From positions 1-64,000 of the forward strand of contig NZ_JASNJD010000005.1 of NCBI RefSeq assembly GCF_030164425.1: a stretch of DNA of 64,000 bases. Direction: 5' to 3'. Numbering within the stretch: position 1 is the stretch's first letter; each line of letters opens with the position of its first letter. The position numbers and the translations under genes are program-made. This stretch comes from Pseudodonghicola flavimaris (GTDB lineage Bacteria; Pseudomonadota; Alphaproteobacteria; Rhodobacterales; Rhodobacteraceae). Positions 8,549 to 17,545 of this stretch are shown one piece after another. The notes below the pieces were generated by a model. The model did not search any database and was not told the origin of the DNA. It saw only the letters and a program-made list of their open reading frames with translations.

Positions 8549-9802
8549 CTAGCGCAGCGCCCGCCCCTTGCGAATCGCGTCCTTGCCGAAGCGGCGGCGA
8601 ATCTCGTCGGTGGCGCGTTCCGCCCGGCCCCGCTGGGCGGCATCCGGATCCAGCAGATCACCGGAGCGTTCCGCTTCCGCCTCGGGGCAGAGCTCGGCCA
8701 GGCCGACGCCCAGCAGGCGGAACGGCCCCTTTTCCTCCACCTGATCGAACAGGCCGCGGGCGGTGCGATAGATTCGGTCGGCCAGTTGCACCGGCTCGCG
8801 CAGCGCCAGCCGCCGGCTCAACAGCGAATGATCGGCGCGCTTCAGCTTCAGCACCACGACGCGGCCCGCCAGCCCCTTGGCCTTGGTCCGGTCGGCGACC
8901 TTCTCCGACATCCGCCACAGATGCCCGTCGAGGATCTCCGGGTTGCCGGTGTCTTCGTCGAAGGTGGTTTCGTTGGAGATCGACTTGATCGGCGCATGGG
9001 CGGAGACACGGCGGCGGTCGACGCCGCGCGCCAGATCATAGAGCCGGTCCCCCATCGCGCCGAACCGCTCGTGCAGATCGCGCCGCTCCCAGCGCAGCAG
9101 ATCGGCGAAGCTGCGAATCCCCGCCTTTTCCAGCGCCCCCTGCGCCGCCGGGCCGATGCCCCAGATCAACCGCACCGGCCGATCGCGCAGGAAATCCGCG
9201 GTCTCAGCCTTGCCGATCACCGAAAAGCCCCGCGGCTTGTCGAGATCCGAGGCCACCTTCGCCAGAAACTTGTTGTGGCTGAGCCCGATGGAGCCAGTCA
9301 GCCCCAGTTCGTCCTTCATCCGCTTGACCAGCCGCGCCAGCATCACGGCCGGCGGCGCCCCGTGCAGCCGGGTGGTGCCGGAGAGGTCGAGAAACGCCTC
9401 GTCCAGCGACAGCGGTTCAACATCCGGGGTCAGCTCCTCCATCATGACGCGAATCGCACGCGAGACCTCGGCATAGACCTGCATGCGCGGCCGGATCACC
9501 ACCGCCCCCGGACAGAGCTTGAGCGCCTGAAACATGGGCATTGCCGACCGCACGCCACGGATGCGCGCGACATAGCACGCGGTTGAGACCACACCGCGCC
9601 GGCCGCCGCCGATGATCACCGGCTTGTCGGCCAGCTCCGGATTGTCGCGCTTTTCCACCGAAGCATAGAAGGCGTCGCAGTCCATATGCGCGATCGACAG
9701 ATCGAAAAGCTCGGGATGCGACAGCACCCGCGGACTGCCGCAGGCGGGGCAGCGACGGCCGGTTTCGAACCGGGTCAGGCAATCACGACAAAGCGAGGGC
9801 AT
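8549..9802 (-). CDS. dinB: DNA polymerase IV (Y-family translesion polymerase)
   Basis: The 417-residue lesion-bypass polymerase carries the Y-family catalytic motifs MDCDAFYASVEKRDNPEL and EPLSLDEAFLDLSGT, a helix-hairpin-helix region (IWGIGPAAQGALEKAGI) and a C-terminal little-finger domain. An unusual 34-residue N-terminal extension contains two CxxC pairs (CRDC and CPAC), which looks like a small zinc-ribbon ahead of the palm domain. ATG 9802 is chosen because it begins exactly at that module (MPSLCRDCLTRF); the open frame further upstream is low-complexity. It is divergent from the NUDIX gene. Confidence 0.92.
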   Translation of the reverse strand: MPSLCRDCLTRFETGRRCPACGSPRVLSHPELFDLSIAHMDCDAFYASVEKRDNPELADKPVIIGGGRRGVVSTACYVARIRGVRSAMPMFQALKLCPGAVVIRPRMQVYAEVSRAIRVMMEELTPDVEPLSLDEAFLDLSGTTRLHGAPPAVMLARLVKRMKDELGLTGSIGLSHNKFLAKVASDLDKPRGFSVIGKAETADFLRDRPVRLIWGIGPAAQGALEKAGIRSFADLLRWERRDLHERFGAMGDRLYDLARGVDRRRVSAHAPIKSISNETTFDEDTGNPEILDGHLWRMSEKVADRTKAKGLAGRVVVLKLKRADHSLLSRRLALREPVQLADRIYRTARGLFDQVEEKGPFRLLGVGLAELCPEAEAERSGDLLDPDAAQRGRAERATDEIRRRFGKDAIRKGRALR

Positions 9803-9890
9803 GGGCAGGGGCCGGGGGCAAAGACTGGCGAAGACGGGCAAGGCTGCGTATGTCTGGGACAGGATAGAACGCAACTGCGGGACAGTCATC

Positions 9891-10340
9891 ATGCCAAAAC
9901 CCGACGGGTCCGACCTGACGCCGTTTTCCGGATCGAAGCTGGCGCTGTTTCTCGGCTCCGACCTGCTGGTGATCCTGCGCGACGACAAGCCGGACATCCC
10001 CTGGCCCGGCCACTGGGATCTGCCCGGCGGCGGCCGCGAGGGCGAAGAAAGCCCGCTCGACTGCGCCCTGCGCGAAACCCGCGAGGAGATCGGTTTGCAG
10101 CTGACCCCGGCCGAGGTGAGCTGGTCGACCAGCTATCTCAGGCCACATGGCCGGGTCTGGTTCTTCGCCGCGCATCTGCCGGCCCGGCGGGCGGAGGAGG
10201 TGCGGCTGGGCGACGAAGGGCAGGAATGGCGGCTGATGTCGCCGCAAAGCTATTGCTGCCACCCGCTGGCAGTGCCGCATTTCGCCGAACAGCTGGCGCT
10301 TTATCTCGGGCAGGGAGGCGGGCCGCTCTGCGTGCTGTGA
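9891..10340 (+). CDS. NUDIX hydrolase
   Basis: The 149-residue protein has a Nudix box: PGGGREGEESPLDCALRETR followed by EEIGLQ fits GX5EX7REUXEEXGU. The family hydrolyses nucleoside diphosphates linked to another group; substrate cannot be told from sequence. ATG 9891 (MPKPDGSDLTPF) is chosen because earlier codons in the open frame look non-coding and would invade the dinB promoter. It is divergently transcribed from dinB, with an 88-bp shared promoter region. Confidence 0.85.
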   Translation: MPKPDGSDLTPFSGSKLALFLGSDLLVILRDDKPDIPWPGHWDLPGGGREGEESPLDCALRETREEIGLQLTPAEVSWSTSYLRPHGRVWFFAAHLPARRAEEVRLGDEGQEWRLMSPQSYCCHPLAVPHFAEQLALYLGQGGGPLCVL

Positions 10341-10669
10341 CGGCCGAGACGTCCTCGGCACATCCGGTTGCAGCAGATCAGATGTCCGGGGTGAAGCGGC
10401 CCTGAAATCGACGCTGTCCTCGGCCCCGATTCAGGTCCCTCTCGGAAAGACCCCCCGCAACCAGGGCGGGGGGGAAGGTAACGAACCACAGGAAGAAAAA
10501 GGTCCGTTGGGGAGTGTCTCTTCCCTAAGGTCACCCAAATTCGATCACTTGAGAAGCGTGGAAACTCACATATCGGAAACAGACGTTTGATATGTGCTTT
10601 TCCAGGCACACTTTTCAGTTGAGCTTCCCTTACGGAAACTTTCCCGACCGTCCGGCAGGCCGAAATGCC
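10341..10669. other. Gene-free gap with two stem-loops
   Basis: I see no convincing gene here. A GC hairpin (CCCCCCGC, about six bases, G-rich arm) lies near 10450-10474 without a good T-run. A second structure at 10567-10596 has 8-bp outer arms CACATATC/GATATGTG and inner arms AAAC/GTTT, followed by CTTTT on the plus strand. It could be a terminator for a short transcript or an operator. The 3' end of pyrF is at 10670. Confidence 0.5.
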
Positions 10670-11365
10670 TCAGATCAAGGCAAGTTCATCGACGATCGCC
10701 TGCGCCGCCGCCCTCGGATCGGCGGCCTGCCAAACCGGTCGGCCCACCACGATATGATCGGCGCCGGCCGCAATCGCGCTGGCCGGGGTTGCGACCCGTT
10801 TCTGATCGCCCAGAGCGGCCCCCGCCGGACGCACCCCCGGGGTAACGATCAGCCGGCCCTCGGCTTCGGGCAGGGCCCGGATCAACGCGGCCTCCTGCGG
10901 GCTGGCGATCACCCCGTCTGCACCGGCGGCAAAGGCACGACCGGCGCGTTCCACCACCAGATCGGCGACATCGCCGGCCCGGATCAGCCCGTCGTCCAGA
11001 TCGCCGCGATCGAGCGAGGTCAGGATGGTGACGGCGAGGATCTTCAGATCCTTGCCTGCCGCTCCCTCCTTGGCGGCGCGCACCACATGCGGATCGCCAT
11101 GCACGGTCAGGAAATCCAGATCGAATTGCGCCAGACCCCGCACCGCCGCCTCGACCGTGGCGCCGATATCGAACAGTTTCATGTCCAGGAAGATGCGTTT
11201 GCCGTGTTCGGCGATCAGCTCGTTGGCCAGCGCCAGCCCGCCGCCGGTCAGCATCCCCAGCCCGATCTTGTAGAAGCTGACGGCATCGCCCAGCTGATCG
11301 GTCAGTTTCAGCGCCTGCAGCGCGTTGGGCACATCCAGGGCAACAATCAGACGGTCATCGGACAT
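10670..11365 (-). CDS. pyrF: Orotidine 5'-phosphate decarboxylase
   Basis: Catalyses the last step of UMP synthesis, decarboxylating OMP. The 231-residue length is typical. The N-terminus DDRLIVALDVPNALQAL, the catalytic DxKxxD segment in RIFLDMKLFDIGATVEAA, and the phosphate-binding end (VTPGVRPAGAALGDQKRVATP and VVGRPVW) are all present. It is a TIM-barrel, cytosolic enzyme. It is followed in the minus direction only by the gap to the NUDIX gene; a small unknown gene lies 67 bp upstream on the same strand. Confidence 0.96.
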   Translation of the reverse strand: MSDDRLIVALDVPNALQALKLTDQLGDAVSFYKIGLGMLTGGGLALANELIAEHGKRIFLDMKLFDIGATVEAAVRGLAQFDLDFLTVHGDPHVVRAAKEGAAGKDLKILAVTILTSLDRGDLDDGLIRAGDVADLVVERAGRAFAAGADGVIASPQEAALIRALPEAEGRLIVTPGVRPAGAALGDQKRVATPASAIAAGADHIVVGRPVWQAADPRAAAQAIVDELALI

Positions 11366-11432
11366 CGGCGCTCTCCTCGGGTTGCGGCCCGGCCTGTCTA
11401 AGGCCCGCCCCTCTCCGGAACAAGAGCCCGCG

Positions 11433-11723
11433 TCAGGCCGCCTGCCGCAACGCCGCGCGCAGCACCCGCCGCGCCGGATCGAGCGCCGGAACCAGCGCCA
11501 CCTGCACCGCGCCGGTGCGGAATTCCGGCATCCGTCGCAGCTGCCGCATCGCCTCGCGCAAAAGGGCAGCGTCGCGCAACGCCTCCGGCACCGTCTCGGC
11601 CAGCGCCACGGTGCAGAAAAAGGTCGCCCGACGGGGACCGGCGATCAGCCCCACCGCCGCCTGATGACATCCCACCTCCGACAGATACCGGTGGTCGGAG
11701 AACACAACGTCCGTAATCAACAT
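11433..11723 (-). CDS. Small protein of unknown function
   Basis: I do not recognise this 96-residue protein. It begins MLITDVVFSDHRYLSEVGCH, with a balanced amino-acid composition in the first half. The second half is rich in alanine and arginine (ALRDAALLREAMRQLRRMPE), probably helical. It has no signal peptide or membrane helix. The weak ribosome site (GAAGAC) lowers confidence, but the frame is intact, follows the strand of pyrF and fills an otherwise empty gap before the clpB promoter. It could be a lineage-specific gene. Confidence 0.55.
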   Translation of the reverse strand: MLITDVVFSDHRYLSEVGCHQAAVGLIAGPRRATFFCTVALAETVPEALRDAALLREAMRQLRRMPEFRTGAVQVALVPALDPARRVLRAALRQAA

Positions 11724-11941
11724 GGTTTTGTCTTCGTCTTGTTCGCTCCGGCTGTCTGACCGCCGGATTGCTGCTCTTGTTAACCACGATGAAACCAGCT
11801 TTGCCGGTCCGCTGCCACGGTTCCCTCAAGTCAGCACCGCCTAGACAGAATGTCGCGGGCGTGCCCCGCTGCCCCGGCAGGGCCCTGTTTCTCAAGCCCG
11901 GCCAAGCAGTTGCCCGGCGCCGAATATCCCGATCACAGGGT

Positions 11942-11970
11942 CTTGAACTGCGCCGCGCCCTGCCCAAATT
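11942..11970 (+). promoter_or_regulatory. Candidate heat-shock (sigma-32 type) promoter of clpB
   Basis: CTTGAA at 11942-11947 and CCCAAATT at 11963-11970 are separated by 15 bp, matching the general sigma-32 pattern (CTTGAA, 13-15 bp, CCCcAT-T). It lies 75 bp ahead of the clpB start. The match is seen directly; use by RpoH is inferred from clpB being a classic heat-shock gene. Confidence 0.55.
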
Positions 11971-12044
11971 GGATGTCGAGGCCCAACACAGGCGTGCCGC
12001 AATGCGGGCGCCGGACAACCGGGCGCTTGAAAAAGGAGAGTTTC

Positions 12045-14660
12045 ATGGACTTGAACAAGTTCACCGAGCGTGCACGCGGTTTCGTGCAGGCCGCGCAGAC
12101 CATTGCGATCCGCGAGGAGCATCAGCGTCTGCTGCCCGAACATCTGCTCAAAGCACTGATGGATGACGATCAGGGGCTTGCCAGCAATCTGATCGCTGCC
12201 GCCGGGGGCGTACCCGCCCGCGTGGTCGAGGCGGTCGAGGCCGCTCTGGCCAAACTGCCCAAGGTCAGCGGCGACGCCGGGCAAATCTATCTCGACACCC
12301 AGACCGCCAAGGTTCTCGACGAAGCCGAGAAGATCGCCACCAAGGCCGGCGACAGCTATGTGCCTGTCGAACGGGTGCTGATGGCGCTCTGCATGGTCAA
12401 ATCCGCCGCCAAGGAAGCGCTTGAGGCCGGCAAGGTCTCGGCCCAGAAGCTGAACGAGGCGATCAACGACATCCGCAAGGGCCGCACCGCCGACACCGCC
12501 AATGCCGAAGAAAGCTATGACGCGCTGAAGAAATACGCCCGCGACCTGACCGAGGCCGCCGAACAGGGCAAGATCGACCCGATCATCGGCCGCGACGAGG
12601 AAATTCGCCGGTCGATGCAGGTGCTGAGCCGGCGGACTAAGAACAACCCGGTGCTGATCGGGGAGCCCGGTGTCGGGAAGACCGCCATCGCCGAGGGGCT
12701 GGCGCTGCGCATCATCAATGGCGACGTGCCGGAATCGCTGCGCAACAAGCGGCTTCTGGCGCTGGACATGGGCGCGCTGATCGCCGGCGCGAAATACCGC
12801 GGTGAATTCGAGGAACGCCTGAAGGCGATCCTGAGCGAAATCCAGTCGGCCGCCGGACAGATCATTCTGTTCATCGACGAGATGCACACGCTGGTCGGCG
12901 CCGGCAAGACCGATGGCGCCATGGATGCGGCCAACCTGATCAAGCCTGCGCTTGCCCGGGGGGAGCTGCACTGCGTCGGTGCCACCACGCTGGACGAATA
13001 CCGCAAATATGTCGAGAAGGACGCCGCCTTGGCCCGCCGGTTCCAGCCGGTCATGGTCGAGGAGCCGACGGTCGAGGACACCGTGTCGATCCTGCGCGGC
13101 ATCAAGGAGAAATACGAACTGCACCACGGCGTGCGGATCTCCGACTCGGCGCTGGTGGCGGCGGCAACCCTGTCGCATCGCTACATCACCGACCGCTTCC
13201 TGCCGGACAAGGCCATCGATCTGGTCGATGAGGCCGCCAGCCGGCTGCGGATGGAGGTCGACAGCAAGCCCGAAGAGCTGGACCAGCTGGACCGGCATAT
13301 CCTGCAGCTGCAGATCGAGGCGGAAGCACTGAAGAAGGAAGACGACTCGGCCTCGAAGGACCGGCTTGAAAAACTGGAGAAAGAGCTCTCCGATCTGCAG
13401 GAACGCTCGGCAGAGCTGACCGCGCAATGGCAGGCGGAACGCGACAAGCTGGCCTCTGCGCGCGAGCTGAAGGAACAGCTGGACCGTGCCCGCGCCGATC
13501 TGGACATCGCCAAACGCAACGGCGATCTCGCCAAGGCGGGGGAGCTGTCCTACGGCATCATCCCGCAGCTGGAAAAACAGCTGTCCGAGGCCGAACAGGC
13601 CGAGGAAGAGGGCAAGATGGTCGAAGAGGCCGTGCGCCCCGAGCAAATCGCCGCTGTGGTCGAACGCTGGACCGGTATCCCGACCTCCAAGATGCTGGAG
13701 GGCGAGCGCGAGAAGCTCCTGCGCATGGAAGACGAGCTGCACCGGCGGGTGATCGGCCAGGATTCGGCCGTCCGCGCGGTGGCCAATGCGGTGCGTCGGG
13801 CCCGTGCCGGGCTGAACGACGAAAACCGGCCGCTGGGGTCCTTCCTGTTCCTCGGGCCGACCGGCGTGGGGAAAACCGAGCTGACCAAGGCCGTGGCCAA
13901 CTATCTCTTTGACGACGACAACGCGATGGTCCGCATCGACATGTCGGAATTCATGGAGAAACACGCCGTGGCCCGTCTGATCGGCGCACCTCCGGGCTAT
14001 GTCGGCTATGACGAAGGCGGGGTTCTGACCGAAGCGGTGCGGCGCCGGCCCTATCAGGTCGTGCTGTTCGACGAGGTCGAAAAGGCCCACCCGGATGTCT
14101 TCAACGTGCTGCTGCAGGTTCTGGACGACGGGGTGCTGACCGACGGTCAGGGCCGCACGGTCGACTTCAAGCAGACGCTGATCGTGCTGACCTCGAACCT
14201 CGGGTCCCAGGCGCTGAGCATGCTGCCCGAAGGGGCCAGCAGCGAACAGGCCAAGGCCGATGTGATGGAAGCCGTCCGCGCCCACTTCCGGCCGGAGTTC
14301 CTGAACCGTCTGGACGAGACCATCATCTTCGACCGGCTGAGCCGGGAGAACATGGACGGCATCGTCGACATTCAGCTGGAGCGTCTGCGCAAGCGGCTTG
14401 CCGCCCGCAAGATCGATCTGGAGCTGGACGAGGCGGCCAAGACCTGGCTGGCCGACGAAGGCTACGACCCGGTGTTCGGCGCACGCCCGCTGAAACGGGT
14501 GATCCAGACGGCGCTGCAGAACCCGCTGGCCGAAATGCTGCTGGCCGGCGAGATCCGGGATGGCGAGGTGCTGCCGGTCTCCGCTGGCGAGGGCGGGCTG
14601 ATCATCGGCGGCAAGCTGGGCACCGATCCGGCCAAACCCGCCGATGCGGTGATCCACTGA
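12045..14660 (+). CDS. clpB: ATP-dependent disaggregase ClpB
   Basis: The 871-residue Hsp100 chaperone works with DnaK to dissolve protein aggregates. Domains in order: N-terminal Clp repeat domain (about 1-145); first AAA+ module with Walker [16 protein letters not shown] (about residue 207) and Walker [11 protein letters not shown]; a long middle-domain coiled coil (about 395-520, heptads rich in Glu/Lys); second AAA+ module with [13 protein letters not shown] and [15 protein letters not shown]-terminal domain. ATG 12045 has AAGGAGAG upstream. A sigma-32-like promoter precedes it and a strong terminator follows. Confidence 0.97.
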   Translation: MDLNKFTERARGFVQAAQTIAIREEHQRLLPEHLLKALMDDDQGLASNLIAAAGGVPARVVEAVEAALAKLPKVSGDAGQIYLDTQTAKVLDEAEKIATKAGDSYVPVERVLMALCMVKSAAKEALEAGKVSAQKLNEAINDIRKGRTADTANAEESYDALKKYARDLTEAAEQGKIDPIIGRDEEIRRSMQVLSRRTKNNPVLIGEPGVGKTAIAEGLALRIINGDVPESLRNKRLLALDMGALIAGAKYRGEFEERLKAILSEIQSAAGQIILFIDEMHTLVGAGKTDGAMDAANLIKPALARGELHCVGATTLDEYRKYVEKDAALARRFQPVMVEEPTVEDTVSILRGIKEKYELHHGVRISDSALVAAATLSHRYITDRFLPDKAIDLVDEAASRLRMEVDSKPEELDQLDRHILQLQIEAEALKKEDDSASKDRLEKLEKELSDLQERSAELTAQWQAERDKLASARELKEQLDRARADLDIAKRNGDLAKAGELSYGIIPQLEKQLSEAEQAEEEGKMVEEAVRPEQIAAVVERWTGIPTSKMLEGEREKLLRMEDELHRRVIGQDSAVRAVANAVRRARAGLNDENRPLGSFLFLGPTGVGKTELTKAVANYLFDDDNAMVRIDMSEFMEKHAVARLIGAPPGYVGYDEGGVLTEAVRRRPYQVVLFDEVEKAHPDVFNVLLQVLDDGVLTDGQGRTVDFKQTLIVLTSNLGSQALSMLPEGASSEQAKADVMEAVRAHFRPEFLNRLDETIIFDRLSRENMDGIVDIQLERLRKRLAARKIDLELDEAAKTWLADEGYDPVFGARPLKRVIQTALQNPLAEMLLAGEIRDGEVLPVSAGEGGLIIGGKLGTDPAKPADAVIH

Positions 14661-14673
14661 TCCGACCCCATCA

Positions 14674-14708
14674 GGGCCCGCCACACCGGCGGGCCCTTTT
14701 TTCTTTTC
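14674..14708 (+). terminator. Rho-independent terminator of clpB
   Basis: The 9-bp stem GGGCCCGCC/GGCGGGCCC (14674-14682 and 14688-14696) with a five-base loop is followed by TTTTTTCTTTT. It begins 14 bases after the clpB stop. Confidence 0.95.
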
Positions 14709-14873
14709 CGGCTGCCCGATCGCATTTCGATCAATCCCCCTGTCACATCTTCCCTGCCCCCGGCTCCGCCGGGCCGGGACCGGCCGCTCCCGGCGCATTG
14801 GCGCGAAATCCGGTTCACCCCGCGCGCATCCGGCGATAGAAGGCAGAGACTGAACTGAAACGGAGTCCCGCCC

Positions 14874-16391
14874 ATGACTGCCCTCAAACCCGTTGTCCTG
14901 TGCATTCTGGATGGCTGGGGCCTCTCTGACGAGGTCGAGAACAACGCGCCGGCGCAGGCCGCGACCCCGACGTTCGATGCGATCATGGCCGAGGGGCCGC
15001 ATGCGACCCTGATCACCCATGGCCCCGATGTCGGCCTGCCCAGCGGGCAGATGGGCAACTCCGAAGTCGGGCACACCAATATCGGCGCCGGCCGGGTGGT
15101 GGCGATGGACCTGGGCCAGATCGACCTGTCGATCGAGGATGGCTCCTTCTTCGAGAACGAGGCGCTGCTGGCCTTCATCAACAAGCTCAAGGCCACCGGC
15201 GGCACCGCCCATCTGATGGGGCTGGTGTCCGACGGCGGGGTGCATGGCCATCTCAACCATATCGCCGCCGCCGCCCGCACGATTGCCGCCAACGGGGTGC
15301 CGGTTGCGCTCCACGCGGTGACCGACGGCCGCGACGTGGCGCCGAAATCGGCCTTCGAATACATGCGGGAGCTGGAAGAGCACCTGCCCGCCACCGCCCG
15401 CGTGGTCACCGTCACCGGCCGCTATTACGCGATGGACCGCGACAACCGCTGGGCCCGGGTGTCGGAGGCCTATGAGGCGATGATCCACGGCAAGGGCCGG
15501 CATGCCGCCAGCGCTCATTCCGCCATCGACCAGGCCTATGAGCAGGGCGAAACCGACGAATTCATCGGCGCCACCGTGATCGGCGACTATGCCGGTGCCC
15601 GGGACGGCGACGGCTTCTTCTGCCTGAACTTCCGCGCCGACCGCGCCCGCGAGATCCTGCGCGCCATCGGCGAGCCCGGCTTTGCCGAATTCGATACCGG
15701 CACCCGACCCGTCTGGGCGGCGCTCCTGGGCATGGTCGAATATTCGGTCGGCCATAATGCCTATTTCAACACGGTGTTCCCCAAGCGCGACATCGTCAAC
15801 ACGCTGGGCGCCTGGGTGGCGAAACAGGGGCTGACCCAGTTCCGCCTGGCCGAGACCGAGAAATACCCGCATGTCACCTTCTTCCTGAACGGCGGCAAGG
15901 AAGCGCCCGAAGAGGGCGAAGACCGCTACATGCCGAAATCCCCCGATGTGGCGACCTATGACCTCAAGCCCGAGATGTCCTCAGCCGAGGTGAGCGCGAA
16001 GCTGGTCGAGGCCATCGAACATGGCTACGACCTGATCGTGGTGAACTTCGCCAACCCCGACATGGTCGGCCATACCGGCGACCTGAAAGCCGCGATCAAG
16101 GCCTGCGAGGCGGTCGATCAGGGGCTGGGCAAGGCGGTGGCCGCGCTCAAGAAGGCCGGCGGCGCGATGATCGTGACGGCGGACCACGGTAACTGCGAAC
16201 AGATGTGGGATCCCGAGACCCGCGGCCCACATACCGCCCATACCCTGAACCCGGTGCCGGTGGTGCTGGTCGGCGGCCCCGAGGGGGCGACGCTGCGCGC
16301 CGGCCGGCTGGCCGATCTGGCGCCCACGGTGCTGGAGCTGATGGGCCTGCCGAAACCCGCGGAAATGACCGGGGAAAGCCTGCTGCAATGA
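14874..16391 (+). CDS. gpmI: 2,3-bisphosphoglycerate-independent phosphoglycerate mutase
   Basis: Interconverts 3- and 2-phosphoglycerate in glycolysis and gluconeogenesis using two manganese ions. The 505-residue protein is of family length. Visible are the metal site VLCILDGWGLSDE, the phosphorylated serine in QMGNSEVGHTNIGAGR, the substrate loop HAVTDGRDVAP, and the C-terminal metal ligands in VNFANPDMVGHTGD and VTADHGNCEQMWD. It starts a tight run gpmI-envC-ctpA-hydrolase; the envC-like ATG overlaps its stop by four bases (ATGA). Confidence 0.97.
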   Translation: MTALKPVVLCILDGWGLSDEVENNAPAQAATPTFDAIMAEGPHATLITHGPDVGLPSGQMGNSEVGHTNIGAGRVVAMDLGQIDLSIEDGSFFENEALLAFINKLKATGGTAHLMGLVSDGGVHGHLNHIAAAARTIAANGVPVALHAVTDGRDVAPKSAFEYMRELEEHLPATARVVTVTGRYYAMDRDNRWARVSEAYEAMIHGKGRHAASAHSAIDQAYEQGETDEFIGATVIGDYAGARDGDGFFCLNFRADRAREILRAIGEPGFAEFDTGTRPVWAALLGMVEYSVGHNAYFNTVFPKRDIVNTLGAWVAKQGLTQFRLAETEKYPHVTFFLNGGKEAPEEGEDRYMPKSPDVATYDLKPEMSSAEVSAKLVEAIEHGYDLIVVNFANPDMVGHTGDLKAAIKACEAVDQGLGKAVAALKKAGGAMIVTADHGNCEQMWDPETRGPHTAHTLNPVPVVLVGGPEGATLRAGRLADLAPTVLELMGLPKPAEMTGESLLQ

Positions 16392-17539
16392 GGCTGGCCC
16401 GCGTCCTCAGTGCCGCCTGTTGCGCTGCTGCCCTCTGGGCTGGCAGCGCCGCGGCCGAGGGACGCCCGGATCCCGCCAGCGCCGCCCGCGCGGCCTCGGC
16501 ACAGCTGGAAAAGGCAGCGCTGGAACTGCAGGGCGCGGTCGATGCCCGAGACCGGGTCAAGGCGCTGACCGAAACCATCCGCGCCTATGAGGCCGGGCTG
16601 GAGGCGATGCGCGACGGGCTGCGCCGCGCCGCCATGCGCGAAGCGCAGCTGAGCCGCAAGCTGCAGGCGCGCGAAGGCGAGATCGCCCAGCTGATGGGGG
16701 TTCTTCTGACCATCGAGACCGCGCCGCCGCCGGTTCTGATGCTGCACCCGCAGGGGCCGCTGGGCAGCGCCCGTTCCGGCATGATCCTGGCCGAGGTGAC
16801 ACCGGCGCTGAACACTCAGGCGCAGCGCCTGCGTGAGGATCTCGACGAGGTTCAGACCCTCAGGCTGTTGCAGCAGAACGCCGCCAAGACGCTGGAAGAG
16901 GGGCTTGCCGGGGTGCAGCAGGCGCGCAGCGCGCTCAGCCAGGCGATCGCCGACCGCACCGACCTGCCGCGCCGTTTCACCGCCGATCCGGTGCGCACGG
17001 CGATCCTGATCTCCTCGACCGAAACGCTCGATGGTTTCGCCAGCGGCCTGGCCGAGATCACCGATGAGGAGATCCCCGAGAGCCACGCCGACATCACCAC
17101 GCGCAAGGGGCAGCTGGCACTGCCGGTTCAGGGTGTGATCCTGCATCGCGCCGGCGAGGCCGATGCCGCCGGCATCAAGCGCGCGGGCATCGTGGTGGCG
17201 GCCCGGCCGCGCGCCCTGGTCACCGCCCCGGCGCCGGCCACGATTCGCTATCGCGGTCCGCTGCTCGATCTGGGCAATGTCGTGATTCTGGAACCCCAGC
17301 CCGACATGCTGATCATCCTGTCGGGTCTGGCGGAGGTCTACGGCGAAGCCGGTCAGGTGATCCCTGAGGGAACACCGGTGGGGCTGATGGGCGGCGAGGT
17401 CCCGGAAATCGGGGCGATTTTGTCACTAAGCGGTGATGGCACTGGAACTGAGCGTTCGGAAACGCTCTATATAGAGGTCAGAGAGGGCGGCAGCCCGGTG
17501 GATCCTGAAACATGGTTCCGGACCGACAAGGATGGGTAA
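16388..17539 (+). CDS. EnvC-like murein hydrolase activator (degenerate LytM domain)
   Basis: The 383-residue exported protein has a signal peptide (RVLSAACCAAALWAGSAAA), a long coiled-coil region (about 30-240, many Ala/Glu/Leu/Arg heptads) and a C-terminal M23/LytM-like domain (about 270-375). The LytM domain lacks the zinc-binding histidines and aspartate of active endopeptidases. That is the mark of EnvC-type activators, which switch on cell-division amidases rather than cutting peptidoglycan. The start is fixed by the ATGA overlap with gpmI, and ctpA follows after six bases. The envC-ctpA order is common in alphaproteobacteria. Confidence 0.82.
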   Translation: MRLARVLSAACCAAALWAGSAAAEGRPDPASAARAASAQLEKAALELQGAVDARDRVKALTETIRAYEAGLEAMRDGLRRAAMREAQLSRKLQAREGEIAQLMGVLLTIETAPPPVLMLHPQGPLGSARSGMILAEVTPALNTQAQRLREDLDEVQTLRLLQQNAAKTLEEGLAGVQQARSALSQAIADRTDLPRRFTADPVRTAILISSTETLDGFASGLAEITDEEIPESHADITTRKGQLALPVQGVILHRAGEADAAGIKRAGIVVAARPRALVTAPAPATIRYRGPLLDLGNVVILEPQPDMLIILSGLAEVYGEAGQVIPEGTPVGLMGGEVPEIGAILSLSGDGTGTERSETLYIEVREGGSPVDPETWFRTDKDG

Positions 17540-17545
17540 CTACGT

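Noticed and set aside
10301..10609. A 102-codon minus-strand frame in the NUDIX-pyrF gap
   Set aside because: Composition is unlike real proteins (Pro/Arg/Ser/Cys) and it runs into the NUDIX coding end. No ribosome site.
11892..15872. A 1326-codon open frame antisense to clpB and gpmI
   Set aside because: It is a high-GC shadow frame. Its sequence is Gly/Arg/Asp/His-rich with no domain, and both opposite-strand genes are well-known proteins with full motifs.
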